Origin: Glo-17 sp964637835
Lineage (GTDB): Bacteria; Krumholzibacteriota; Krumholzibacteriia; LZORAL124-64-63
Assembly (NCBI GenBank): GCA_964637835.1
Contig: CAZWYF010000001.1
Location: forward strand, 62,001-126,000
Length of the DNA stretch: 64,000 nucleotides
Reading direction: 5' to 3'
Shown in pieces: positions 1 to 7,947 of this stretch. Every line of letters starts with the position of its first letter. Within the stretch, counting starts at the first letter, position 1. Made by a program: the position numbers and the translations under genes. The notes beneath the pieces were generated by a model. That model searched no databases, was not told the origin of the DNA, and saw only the letters and a program-made list of their open reading frames with translations.

Positions 1-783
1 GCCCCGGACGGCGACCAGCCCGCGCCGCGAGGCGTAGCCCGCCACCAGCGGCAGCGCCACGTACACGCCGATGGACAGCAGCAGCGCCTCCCACGGCACC
101 GGCAGGCGTCCCACGCCCAGCAGGAATCCGCCGAGCAGACCGTAGAGCACGAGCATGGTCAGCGAGTTGATGGCCACCATGACCAGGGTCAGGCCGTCGT
201 TGCCGCGGGCCAGGTGGCTCCAGACCAGCACCATGGCCGTGCAGGGCGCGATGCCCAGCAGGATGCAGCCGGCCAGGTAGCTGCGCCACAGCGGGATCTC
301 CAGCATGCGGACGCCCTCGTGCAGCACCACCGTACCGGCGCCATGGACCGCGCCCACGGGGAGGTCCAGCCCGAAGGGCAGCTTCACCAGATCGGTGGCC
401 TCCGGCCCGATGAGCCCCCGGAAGACCACGCCGAGGAACAGGCTGGCGATGCCCACCATGGTGAAGGGCTTGATCCCCCAGTTGATCACCAGCGTCATGA
501 GGACCGGCCGCGTGTTGCGACCGGCGCGCACCGCCCGGCCAAAGTCGATCTTCACCATGATGGGGTACATCATGAAGAAGAGGCAGACGGCGATGGGGAT
601 CGACACCACCGGCGCTCCGCCCACGTCGAGGGTCCAGCCGTCGAGGGTGCGCGCGACGCCGGGCGCGAGGCGCCCGAGCACGATGCCGCCCAGGATGCAC
701 AGGGCCACCCAGACGGTGAGGTAGCGCTCGAAGATGCTCTCCATGCGGCGTGGCGCCACGGCGGCGGCCTCGCCGGCGCTCAT
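1..783 (-). CDS. acr3: ACR3-family arsenite efflux permease (C-terminus cut by window edge)
   Basis: Inner-membrane carrier that exports arsenite. The visible 261 residues contain at least six hydrophobic segments typical of the ACR3/BASS fold, and the ACR3 hallmark GIAPCTAMV, whose cysteine is the conserved arsenite-relay residue of the family. The start ATG overlaps the stop of arsC by four bases (ATGA), so the gene is translationally coupled as the last member of an arsR-arsC-acr3 operon. The C-terminal transmembrane helices lie beyond position 1. Family assignment is firm; transport of antimonite or other substrates cannot be judged. Confidence 0.93.
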   Translation of the reverse strand, partial: MSAGEAAAVAPRRMESIFERYLTVWVALCILGGIVLGRLAPGVARTLDGWTLDVGGAPVVSIPIAVCLFFMMYPIMVKIDFGRAVRAGRNTRPVLMTLVINWGIKPFTMVGIASLFLGVVFRGLIGPEATDLVKLPFGLDLPVGAVHGAGTVVLHEGVRMLEIPLWRSYLAGCILLGIAPCTAMVLVWSHLARGNDGLTLVMVAINSLTMLVLYGLLGGFLLGVGRLPVPWEALLLSIGVYVALPLVAGYASRRGLVAVRG

Positions 784-1256
784 CGCCGGTCCTCCGGCGT
801 GCCGGCCTGCGGTCGCGCCAGATCCAGATCCAGCGCCGCGGGCAGCGTCGCCGCGAAGTCGCGGATCTCGTCGCGGACGCGCCGGTAGCAGGCGAGGATC
901 TCCTGCTCGTCGGTCAGCGTGGCGGCCAGGGCGGGGGGATCGTCGAAGCCGCGGTGCACCACGCGCGTGGGGCCCGGGAACACGGGACACGTCTCGTGCG
1001 CATGCCCGCAGACGGTGACGACCACGTCCAGGGGGACATCCGCGAACGCGTCCAGGTGCTGCGAGCGGTGGCCGGCGATGTCCACGCCGGCCTCGGCCAT
1101 GACCTGCACGGCGCGGGGATTGAGGCCCTGGGGATCGGTGCCGGCGGAGTGGACCTCCAGCCGATCACCATGGAGATGGCGGGCCCAGCCCTCGGCCATC
1201 TGGCTGCGGCAGCTGTTGCCGGTGCAGAGGAACAGGATCGCGGGCTTGCGTGGCAT
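780..1256 (-). CDS. arsC: Arsenate reductase ArsC, LMW-phosphatase type
   Basis: Reduces arsenate to arsenite, which the adjacent ACR3 pump exports. The 158-residue protein opens with the phosphatase P-loop CTGNSCRS (CX5R) near residues 11-18. It carries the second redox cysteine in VVTVCGHA and a further one in HETCPVF, the three-cysteine arrangement of thioredoxin-coupled LMW-PTP ArsC enzymes. The start overlaps the arsR stop by one base (TGATG), and the stop overlaps the acr3 start. The family identity is clear; dependence on thioredoxin is inferred from family knowledge. Confidence 0.93.
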   Translation of the reverse strand: MPRKPAILFLCTGNSCRSQMAEGWARHLHGDRLEVHSAGTDPQGLNPRAVQVMAEAGVDIAGHRSQHLDAFADVPLDVVVTVCGHAHETCPVFPGPTRVVHRGFDDPPALAATLTDEQEILACYRRVRDEIRDFAATLPAALDLDLARPQAGTPEDRR

Positions 1257-1669
1257 CAGGCGGTGCTCCCGGATGAGGTGGTGGCGGACGCGGCCGGCGC
1301 CGGACAGCAGTCCGGGCCGCGCTGGCGGCGGCAGATCTCGGCGGGGTCCTCGGCCACGATGGCGGCCAGGGCGGCACGGTCGTCCCGGCGCTGCGGATCC
1401 TCGCCCGTGGCCCGGTCGAGCCAGGCCAGCGGTTCGCTCCCGGCGAAGCCGTCGGTGAGGCGATAGTGGATCCAGCGGCCATCCCGCCGGCCGCGGATCA
1501 GGCCGGCCCGGGCGAGCTGGGCGAGGTGTCGCGAGACGGTGGCGCCCGCGAGGCCGAGCAGCTCGGTGAGCTGGCAGGCGCAGAGCTCGCGGTGTTCTCG
1601 CAGGGCGAGGACGATGCGCAGGCGGCTGCGGTCGGCCAGGGCCTTGAGGGTGTCCAGGGCGGTGTCCAT
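1256..1669 (-). CDS. arsR: ArsR-family metalloregulator of the arsenic operon
   Basis: Winged-helix repressor of 137 residues. The N-terminal half has the ArsR/SmtB fold signature: KALADRSRLRIVLAL, then ELCACQL with the two-cysteine metal-binding motif of helix 3 (CAC). The recognition helix is LAGATVSRHLAQL. A second cluster with CRRQ and a CC pair near the C-terminus could be an additional arsenite site. I chose the ATG at 1669 over longer in-frame starts because GAAAGG lies seven bases upstream and the protein then begins at the usual ArsR N-terminus. It is first gene of the arsR-arsC-acr3 operon, with a perfect inverted repeat just upstream. Confidence 0.9.
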   Translation of the reverse strand: MDTALDTLKALADRSRLRIVLALREHRELCACQLTELLGLAGATVSRHLAQLARAGLIRGRRDGRWIHYRLTDGFAGSEPLAWLDRATGEDPQRRDDRAALAAIVAEDPAEICRRQRGPDCCPAPAASATTSSGSTA

Positions 1670-1681
1670 GATCGGCCTTTC

Positions 1682-1701
1682 ATTTAGCCTGTCAGCTAAA
1701 T
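1682..1701. promoter_or_regulatory. Probable ArsR operator (inverted repeat)
   Basis: ATTTAGC and GCTAAAT form a perfect 7-base inverted repeat separated by six bases, 12 bases upstream of the arsR start. It is an AT-rich site in very GC-rich surroundings and matches the usual placement of autoregulatory ArsR operators. Binding is inferred. Confidence 0.6.
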
Positions 1702-1817
1702 AATCGGGGCCGGGCGGATCCGCAACCCGCGCCATCGGCACGTGCACGCCGGCGCCCGTGGGGGTAGGCTGCCGGGAAACAGCTCGTCGCCCGATCCCAT
1801 CGAGCCGGAGGTCTGCC

Positions 1818-2699
1818 ATGGACGCCATCCTCACCTACCTGGACGTCGATTCCCTGGTCACCCGGATGGTCACCTACCTGCCACGCCTGCTGGTGGCCAT
1901 GCTGGTGATGCTCACGTTCTGGATGCTCTACCGCCTGGGCCGACGACCCCTGCGCGCGGCGCTGCGCCACTCCGGCCTGCACCTCAAGCTCATCGACCTG
2001 CTGGTGGAGAACATCTACCGCTACACCCTGGGCGCCTTCGGGCTGGTCATGGCCCTCTCGCAGCTGGGCGTCAACGTGGGCGCGGCGGTGGCCGGCCTGG
2101 GCGTCGCCGGCCTCGCCGTGGGTCTGGCGGCGCAGGACGCGCTGTCCAACACCATCGCCGGCTTCACCATCTTCTGGGACAAGCCCTTCGTGGTGGGCGA
2201 GTGGGTGACGGTGGCCGGGGAGTACGGTCAGGTCCAGGACATCACCCTGCGTTCGACGCGCATCCGCACGCCGCGCAACTCCTACGTGGTGATCCCCAAC
2301 CGGCGCATCATCGACGAGGTCCTCGAGAACGACAGCAAGCACGGCGAGTTGCGCCTGGACGTGCCCATCGGCATCGCCTACAAGGAGGACACCGTCGCCG
2401 CCCGGGAGGCCCTGCTGCGTGCCATCGCGGATCTGGACGGCGTGCTCGCCGCGCCGGCGCCCTCGGTGGTGGTGGAGGCCTGCGCCGACTCCAGCGTGAA
2501 CCTGCAGATGCGCGTCTGGATCGCCGAGGCGTCCCGCCGGCAGCGGGTGCACTTCGCGGTGATGGAGGCGGGCAAGCGCGCCCTGGACGCCGCGGGCATC
2601 CAGATCCCGTACCCCCACCTGCAGATCTTCTGGGACGACGTGGAGCAGCGCGTGGTGGACAAGCTGCGACCCCTGGGCGGCGACCGGCCGGCGGCGTGA
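1818..2699 (+). CDS. Small-conductance mechanosensitive channel (MscS family)
   Basis: Inner-membrane channel that opens under hypo-osmotic stress. The 293-residue protein has three N-terminal hydrophobic helices. A glycine/alanine-rich pore helix follows (VAGLGVAGLAVGLAAQDALSN), then the MscS beta-domain with GFTIFWDKPF, VGEWV and TRIRTPRNSYVVIPN, and an alpha/beta C-terminal domain. The length matches canonical MscS. The start is the ATG preceded by GGAGGT at 1807-1812; an upstream in-frame GTG/ATG extension lacks a ribosome site. It sits alone between two arsC genes and is convergent with the second; no direct arsenic role is implied by the sequence. Confidence 0.92.
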   Translation: MDAILTYLDVDSLVTRMVTYLPRLLVAMLVMLTFWMLYRLGRRPLRAALRHSGLHLKLIDLLVENIYRYTLGAFGLVMALSQLGVNVGAAVAGLGVAGLAVGLAAQDALSNTIAGFTIFWDKPFVVGEWVTVAGEYGQVQDITLRSTRIRTPRNSYVVIPNRRIIDEVLENDSKHGELRLDVPIGIAYKEDTVAAREALLRAIADLDGVLAAPAPSVVVEACADSSVNLQMRVWIAEASRRQRVHFAVMEAGKRALDAAGIQIPYPHLQIFWDDVEQRVVDKLRPLGGDRPAA

Positions 2700-2709
2700 G
2701 CCGGCCCGG

Positions 2710-3144
2710 TCAGGCGCTCTCGCTCATCTCCCGGGGCAGCGACTCGACGAACTCGCGGATGCGGTCGCGGATCCGACGGTAGACGCCACGGACGCGCTCG
2801 GGATCCTCGAGGCCGGCGGCCAGGCGGGCGGGATTGCCGAAGCCATGGTAGAGCCGCTGGGCGCCCGGGAAATCCGGGCACTCCATCTCGGCGTGGCCGC
2901 AGACGGTGACCACCACGTCGAACGGCTGGCCCCGGAACTCCTCCACCAGCTTGCAGCGATGTCCGGAGATGTCGATGCCCACCTCGTCCATGACCGCGAC
3001 GCCGTGGGGGTCGAGGTCCATCATCTTCAGGCCGGCGGAATGGGCCTCCACCGCGTCGCCGAGGAGGTGGCGCGCCCAGGCCTCGGCCAGCTGGCTGCGG
3101 CAGCTGTTGCCGGTGCACACGAAGAGGATCCGGGTCCGGGGCAT
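2710..3144 (-). CDS. Second LMW-phosphatase-type arsenate reductase
   Basis: A 144-residue paralogue of the arsC at 780-1256, sharing CTGNSCRSQ, SAGL/SAGT, VVTVCGHA and ECPDFPGA. All three redox cysteines expected for an LMW-PTP arsenate reductase are present. The start has AAAGGAG a few bases upstream. It lies 35 bases downstream of the multiheme cytochrome gene on the same strand, so co-transcription is possible, and it has no ArsR or pump of its own on this side. A protein-tyrosine-phosphatase function is less likely, because the C-terminal DP motif of those enzymes is not evident. Confidence 0.85.
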   Translation of the reverse strand: MPRTRILFVCTGNSCRSQLAEAWARHLLGDAVEAHSAGLKMMDLDPHGVAVMDEVGIDISGHRCKLVEEFRGQPFDVVVTVCGHAEMECPDFPGAQRLYHGFGNPARLAAGLEDPERVRGVYRRIRDRIREFVESLPREMSESA

Positions 3145-3179
3145 GACGGCTCCTTTCGGGACGCGAGCCGGATCGGCGA

Positions 3180-5837
3180 TCACTTCACGAGGGTCAGCCT
3201 GGTCACCTCCTGCTGCGCACCCGTGCGCAGGACGGCCAGGTAGCTGCCGGCGGCCACGCCGCGGCCGCCGGCGTCGCGCCCGTCCCAGCGGACGGCGTGC
3301 TCGCCGGCGACCCAGGGGCCGGACGCGAGGGTGCGGACCCGGCGGCCGGCGAGGTCGTACACCGCGAGGGTGATCTCGCCGGTCCGGGCCAGACGGAAAC
3401 GCAGGGTGGTGGCCGGATTGAACGGGTTGGGGGCGGCGGGCAGCAGCGCGGTGGCGGCCGCCGGCGCCTCCGGGGTCGCGGTGACGTCGGCCTCGGCGCT
3501 GGCGGTGGCCATGACCACGGGGGCGGCGCGGCCCTGGTCCACCCAGGCCTGGTAGAGGCGGTCGCCGAGGTCGTTGGTGGTGTTCTCGTCGCGCAGGAAG
3601 GTGACGTACTCGCCGCTGATGGACTGGTAGAAGAGCGTCACCTCGGCGCGGCGGGTCGTGGCGGGCAGGGAGTACTGGGCGAGATCGTGATGCTGGCCGT
3701 CGGCGTAGGTCGCGCCGACGGGCGCGCACTGGGCGGCGGTGAAGGCGGCGTTGTCGAAGCCCCGCGGCGGGATGCGGTTGTCCTTCCAGATGGTGTCGTT
3801 CAGGGCGAAGTGGAACGACGGGCCGGCGGGCAGGCCGGTGGCCGCGGCCAGGCGGTGGCTGATGCCGGGCTTGGCCTCGTAGACGCGGGCGTCGGCATCG
3901 GGGACCAGGAAGCCGGTGGCGGGGTCCCAGACGCCGGACTGGTAGACCAGCGCGTCCTGCTGGTCGAACGCGCGGACATGCAGCCAGACGCGCCGGCCCT
4001 CGGGGTAGCCCGAGGGCAGCTTGTGGCCGGTCTCGTTGGTGACGGTGACCGCGAGGGTGGCCTGGCTGCCGCCGAGGGTGAGGGTGGCGTCCAGGGTGGC
4101 GGCGAGCTCGAGCATGCCGATGGCGCGGGCCTTGCCGTCCTGCAGGGCGGCCGGGTCCACCTCGTCGGGGTAGAAGGCGGGCAGGATGTCGGGGACGAAG
4201 TGGTTGCCGCCGGTGAGGTCGTGCAGGGCGAGGTCGTCCCGGGTGGGGCCGCCGTCGGCGCCGGCGCCGCGCACGTCGCGCATGTGGCAATCCTGGCAGG
4301 TGGCGACCATGCCGTCGGGCCGGTTGCCGGCGAACTGGGGCGCGTAGACGCCGCCCTGGGCGTAGGCGCTGAGCGACCATTCGCTGTAGGTGCGCTCGAC
4401 GGGGAACATGTGGCGCAGGTCGCCGTCGGGATGGGGCGCGTCCAGGGTGCCGGGCACGTAGGTGGCGGGGTCGCCGTCCTGCTCGAAGACCGGGTTGGAG
4501 ACGTCGTGGCAGGTGCCGCAGAGGGCGGCCTCGCGGTGGAACGGGGATTCCAGGAACTGGTGGTCGGCCTCGGCATCGGCGTAGGGACCGCGGCGGATGG
4601 GGTCGGGGTCGAGCACGAACTGGCCGTTGGCCACGGCGGCCGGCAGGGCGTCCAGGGCGTCGAGGATGCCCTCGTCGCGCAGGGGGCTGATGCCGGCCTG
4701 GTACTCGGGATCCACCAGACGGTGGCAGAAATCGCACTGGACGCTCTGCCGATCCTTGGCCGTCATCAGGCCGCCGCTGGTGTCGTCGCTGCGGCCCTCC
4801 ACCCAGCCGCCGGGCGTGTGGCAGCGCAGGCAGAGGTCGCCCACGCCGGGGGCCTCCTGCTCGGCGATGGCCAGGGTGGCGAGGTAGACGGGATCGCGGA
4901 GCGCCTGGCCCATCATGCTGCCGACCCACATGTGGTAGGGCTCGGTGGCGGGGTCGTAGCCGCCATGGCAGGTGACGCAGGTCTGGCCGGGATCCTCGAG
5001 CGTGCCGCCCTGCAGGGGCTGGGTGCCGGGCAGATCGAAGTCGCGCAGAGTGGTGGCGACCACGCCGCCCGGATAGGTGTCGATGGTGAAGCCGCCGCTG
5101 AGCCCCTGGCCGGGATTGCCGGCGGCGTCGCGGGCGGTGACGCGTACCTGGGAGGGGCCGGGGCGGTTGGGGACGAACCACTCCCAGCTGCCGGTGGGGG
5201 GGAGGCCGCGCGCGACGGGCTTGAAGTTGGCGCCGCCGTCGTGGCTGGCGGCCACGTCCACGCTGGCGATGCCGGAGTCGTCGGTGGCGGTCCAGGCCAC
5301 GGTGGTCGTGGTGCTGGGCGCGAGGAGGGCGCCGGCGGCCGGCGCGGTCACCGCCACCTGCGGCGGTTCGGTGTCGCTGCCGCCGGCGGGCACGAGATGG
5401 CCCTCGAGGTCGGCGGGGTCCACCTCCAGGACGTCGCCGAGGTTGTCGTCGCGCAGGCCCGGGAAGGTGGGCGTGTTGCCGAAGTTCTCCAGGTCGGTGA
5501 TCTCCACCTCGCTGGTGTGGCCGTCGTTGTCGGCATCCTCGCCGGCGATGGCCGTGATGGCCACCGCGGCGTCGCCATACTGGGCGAGGGCCACCTCGAA
5601 GGCCAGGCCGTAGGCGTTGCGGGGGCCGGCGCCACCGAAGGCGAAGTGGCAGACGCCACAGTGCCCGGGGGCGCTGGGAAGATCGTCGAGGCGGGTGCCC
5701 TCGGCCGCGGGGTAGACGTCGAAGAAGTCGCGGCGGTACGGGTTGCGCGCGAGCACCTGGCCGGCGAGCAGCAGGATCACCAGGCCGATGATGACCACCC
5801 GGCCGGTGCGGCGGGGAAGGGAGGGGGCGGGACGCAT
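3180..5837 (-). CDS. Secreted hexaheme c-type cytochrome with Ig-like domain and FlgD-type C-terminal tail
   Basis: Exported protein of 885 residues. It starts with a basic hydrophobic signal segment (RVVIIGLVILLLAGQVLA) and has six CXXCH heme sites: CGVCH, CVTCH, CLRCH, CDFCH, CGTCH and CQDCH. A calcium-binding-like stretch DADNDGHTSEVEI follows the first heme. A bacterial Ig-like domain (TDDSGIASVDV) lies between heme 1 and heme 2, as in cytochrome c554/NrfA-like secreted fusions. The end is an NPFNPAT segment with the FlgD/T9SS-like beta-sandwich (VRWDGRDAGGRGVAAGSY). It is probably an electron carrier or oxidoreductase at the cell surface; the substrate is unknown. The start at 5837 puts the signal peptide at the N-terminus. 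An AT-rich promoter region lies upstream. Confidence 0.85.
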   Translation of the reverse strand: MRPAPSLPRRTGRVVIIGLVILLLAGQVLARNPYRRDFFDVYPAAEGTRLDDLPSAPGHCGVCHFAFGGAGPRNAYGLAFEVALAQYGDAAVAITAIAGEDADNDGHTSEVEITDLENFGNTPTFPGLRDDNLGDVLEVDPADLEGHLVPAGGSDTEPPQVAVTAPAAGALLAPSTTTTVAWTATDDSGIASVDVAASHDGGANFKPVARGLPPTGSWEWFVPNRPGPSQVRVTARDAAGNPGQGLSGGFTIDTYPGGVVATTLRDFDLPGTQPLQGGTLEDPGQTCVTCHGGYDPATEPYHMWVGSMMGQALRDPVYLATLAIAEQEAPGVGDLCLRCHTPGGWVEGRSDDTSGGLMTAKDRQSVQCDFCHRLVDPEYQAGISPLRDEGILDALDALPAAVANGQFVLDPDPIRRGPYADAEADHQFLESPFHREAALCGTCHDVSNPVFEQDGDPATYVPGTLDAPHPDGDLRHMFPVERTYSEWSLSAYAQGGVYAPQFAGNRPDGMVATCQDCHMRDVRGAGADGGPTRDDLALHDLTGGNHFVPDILPAFYPDEVDPAALQDGKARAIGMLELAATLDATLTLGGSQATLAVTVTNETGHKLPSGYPEGRRVWLHVRAFDQQDALVYQSGVWDPATGFLVPDADARVYEAKPGISHRLAAATGLPAGPSFHFALNDTIWKDNRIPPRGFDNAAFTAAQCAPVGATYADGQHHDLAQYSLPATTRRAEVTLFYQSISGEYVTFLRDENTTNDLGDRLYQAWVDQGRAAPVVMATASAEADVTATPEAPAAATALLPAAPNPFNPATTLRFRLARTGEITLAVYDLAGRRVRTLASGPWVAGEHAVRWDGRDAGGRGVAAGSYLAVLRTGAQQEVTRLTLVK

Positions 5838-5903
5838 GGGGCAGCCTCCAGAAAGCCGGGAAGGACCATCCTCGGAGCCTGGATCGTCCGGCAATTCGGA
5901 TCG

Positions 5904-5947
5904 TTTTTCAATGAAAAAGAGTATTTGATATCAATTTTTGTATTCAA
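5904..5947 (-). promoter_or_regulatory. AT-rich promoter/operator region of the multiheme cytochrome gene
   Basis: On the minus strand TTGAAT (5947-5942) and AATACT (5925-5920) are spaced by 16 bases, a plausible sigma-70 promoter about 80 bases before the cytochrome start. Two perfect palindromes overlap it. TTGATATCAA (5925-5934) lies mostly in the promoter spacer and touches the edge of the -10 box, and TTTTTCA-A-TGAAAAA (5904-5918) covers the predicted transcription start. The placement suggests repressor operators. The promoter call is a motif reading only. Confidence 0.45.
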
Positions 5948-5961
5948 GACGCCTGGATGCC

Positions 5962-6007
5962 GCCGGGAACCCCCGGCCGCGGCTCCCGGGAAACGCTCCC
6001 CGGGAGC
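5962..6007 (-). terminator. Possible glnS terminator hairpins
   Basis: Two GC-rich hairpins lie just past the glnS stop: GCTCCCGG/CCGGGAGC (5982-5989 with 6000-6007) and GCCGGG/CCCGGC (5962-5967 with 5972-5977). There is no clear U-tract, so this is a weak call. Confidence 0.35.
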
Positions 6008-6019
6008 GCGGTCGGACGG

Positions 6020-7744
6020 CTAGCCCTTCTTCTGGATCTTGGCCCAGGTGTCCTTGAGCGTGGCGGTGCGGTTGAAGACCGGCGCGCCCGGCCGCGAATC
6101 CTCCGTGTCCACGCAGAAGTAGCCATTGCGCAGGAACTGCACCCGGTCGCCGGGCTGCGCGACGGCGAGCGAGGGCTCCAGCTTGCAGCCGGTGAGCACC
6201 TCGAGGGATCCGGGGTTGAGGTTCTCCAGGAAGCCCTCGCCCGCCTCGGGGAAGGGCTCGCGGAAGAGGTGGTCGTAGAGGCGCACCTCCGCCGCCAGGG
6301 CATGCTGGCAGCTCACCCAGTGCAGGGTCCCCTTGACCTTGCGGCCGTCGGGGGTCTCGCCGCTGCGGGTGGCGGGGTCGTGACTGCAGCGCAGCTCGAC
6401 GATCGCGCCGCTCGCGTCCTTGATCACCTCGTCGCAGCGGATGATGTACGCGTGCTTCAGTCGCACCTCGCTGCCGGGCTTCAGGCGGAAGAACTTGCGC
6501 GGGGCCTCCTCGCGGAAGTCGTCGCGCTCGATCCAGATCTCGCGGGAGAAGGGGATCTCGCGGGTGCCGGCGGCCGGATCCTCGGGGTTGTTGATGGCCG
6601 TGAGCATCTCGACCTCGCCCTCGGGGTAGCTGGTGATCACCACCTTCAGGGGGCGCAGGACGGCCATGACCCGCGGTGCGATGCGGTTGAGGTGCTCGCG
6701 CACGGCCCACTCGAGCAGCGAGACGTCGACGGTGCTGTCGGCCCTGGCCACGCCGATCCGCTCGCAGAACTCCTTGATGGCCTCGGGCGTGTAGCCGCGA
6801 CGGCGCATGGCGCAGAGCGTCGGCAGGCGGGGGTCGTCCCAGCCCGCGACGTGGCCCTCTTCCACCAGCTGCCGCAGCTTGCGCTTGCTCATCACGGTGT
6901 AGGTGAGGTTCAGGCGCGCGAACTCGTACTGCCGGGGGTGGTGGGGGACGGGCAGGTTGTCGATGAACCAGTCGTACAGCGGCCGGTTCACCTGGAACTC
7001 CAGCGAGCAGGTGGAGTGGGTGATGCCCTCGATGGCGTCGCCCTGGCCGTGGGCGTAGTCGTACATGGGGTAGATGTGCCAGCGGTCCCCCGTGCGGTGA
7101 TGCGTCCGGTGCTTGATCCGGTAGAGCAGGGGGTCGCGCATCTTCATGTTCGGGTGGGCCATGTCGATCTTCGCCCGCAGGGTGTACTGCCCCTCGGGGA
7201 ACTCGCCCGTCTTCATGCGCTCGAGCAGGTCCAGCGATTCCGCTGCCGGCCGGTCGCGGTCGGGGCTGGGGCGACCCGCCTCGGTGACCGTGCCGCGGTA
7301 CTCGCGCACCTCTTCCTCGGTGAGCGAGCAGACGTAGGCCTTGCCCTCGCGGACCAGGTGCTGCGCCCACTCGTAAAGGGTGTCGAAGTAGTCGCTGGCG
7401 AAGAAGCAGCGGTCCTGCCAGTCGGCGCCCAGCCAGCGGACGTCCGCCTGGATACCGTCGACGAACTCCGTCTCCTCCTTCTCGGGGTTGGTGTCGTCGA
7501 ACCGGAGGTTGAACTTGCCGCCGAACTCCTGGGCCAGGCCCCAGGCGATGTGCACCGCCTTGGCGTGGCCGATGTGCAGGTAGCCATTGGGCTCGGGCGG
7601 AAACCGCGTGTGGACGCGGCCGCCGTGGGTGCCGGCCGCCACGTCCCGGGCGACGATCTCGCGCAGGAAGTTGCGGGACTCGGAAGCGGCGGTGGCGTCC
7701 TGGGGAGCGGCGGGCGTGGGCTGCTTGGCGTCGGGACCGGTCAT
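6020..7744 (-). CDS. glnS: Glutaminyl-tRNA synthetase
   Basis: Cytoplasmic class I aminoacyl-tRNA synthetase charging tRNA-Gln directly with glutamine. The 574 residues (E. coli enzyme about 554) include the HIGH motif in PNGYLHIGHAK and RFDDTNPEKEE typical of GlnRS. The KMSKS counterpart is VMSKRKL, and a C-terminal double beta-barrel anticodon-binding domain follows. Presence of GlnRS implies that Gln-tRNA can be made without the Glu-tRNA amidotransferase route. The reading frame is intact; the ATG start follows GAGG. It diverges from sbtA, leaving about 200 bases of shared upstream sequence. Confidence 0.97.
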   Translation of the reverse strand: MTGPDAKQPTPAAPQDATAASESRNFLREIVARDVAAGTHGGRVHTRFPPEPNGYLHIGHAKAVHIAWGLAQEFGGKFNLRFDDTNPEKEETEFVDGIQADVRWLGADWQDRCFFASDYFDTLYEWAQHLVREGKAYVCSLTEEEVREYRGTVTEAGRPSPDRDRPAAESLDLLERMKTGEFPEGQYTLRAKIDMAHPNMKMRDPLLYRIKHRTHHRTGDRWHIYPMYDYAHGQGDAIEGITHSTCSLEFQVNRPLYDWFIDNLPVPHHPRQYEFARLNLTYTVMSKRKLRQLVEEGHVAGWDDPRLPTLCAMRRRGYTPEAIKEFCERIGVARADSTVDVSLLEWAVREHLNRIAPRVMAVLRPLKVVITSYPEGEVEMLTAINNPEDPAAGTREIPFSREIWIERDDFREEAPRKFFRLKPGSEVRLKHAYIIRCDEVIKDASGAIVELRCSHDPATRSGETPDGRKVKGTLHWVSCQHALAAEVRLYDHLFREPFPEAGEGFLENLNPGSLEVLTGCKLEPSLAVAQPGDRVQFLRNGYFCVDTEDSRPGAPVFNRTATLKDTWAKIQKKG

Positions 7745-7947
7745 CGCGGGGCCTCGCTGCTGGGGTGAGGGCGGAAGGCTGCGTGCAGAAGGCTAACCCC
7801 GGCGGCGGCGGGCGTCAAAGGGCGCGGCGGGTCCGGGGTCGCCGTGGCGGCCGGCTTGCGCTACCATCGGCCGGTCCTGTTCATCGCGCCGGCCCCCTGG
7901 CGCCGGATCGCCGCGACGCCCTCGCCCGACGCTGGAGGCCCGCCGCC

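Noticed and set aside
5925..5934. Fnr box at the multiheme cytochrome promoter
   Set aside because: TTGATATCAA contains both half-sites without the four-base spacer needed by Fnr; kept only as an unspecified palindrome.
3297..6023. Long plus-strand reading frame opposite the hexaheme cytochrome
   Set aside because: It lies entirely antisense to a gene with heme motifs and signal peptide; its composition (Gly, Val, Ala runs) is what GC-rich DNA gives on the reverse strand.
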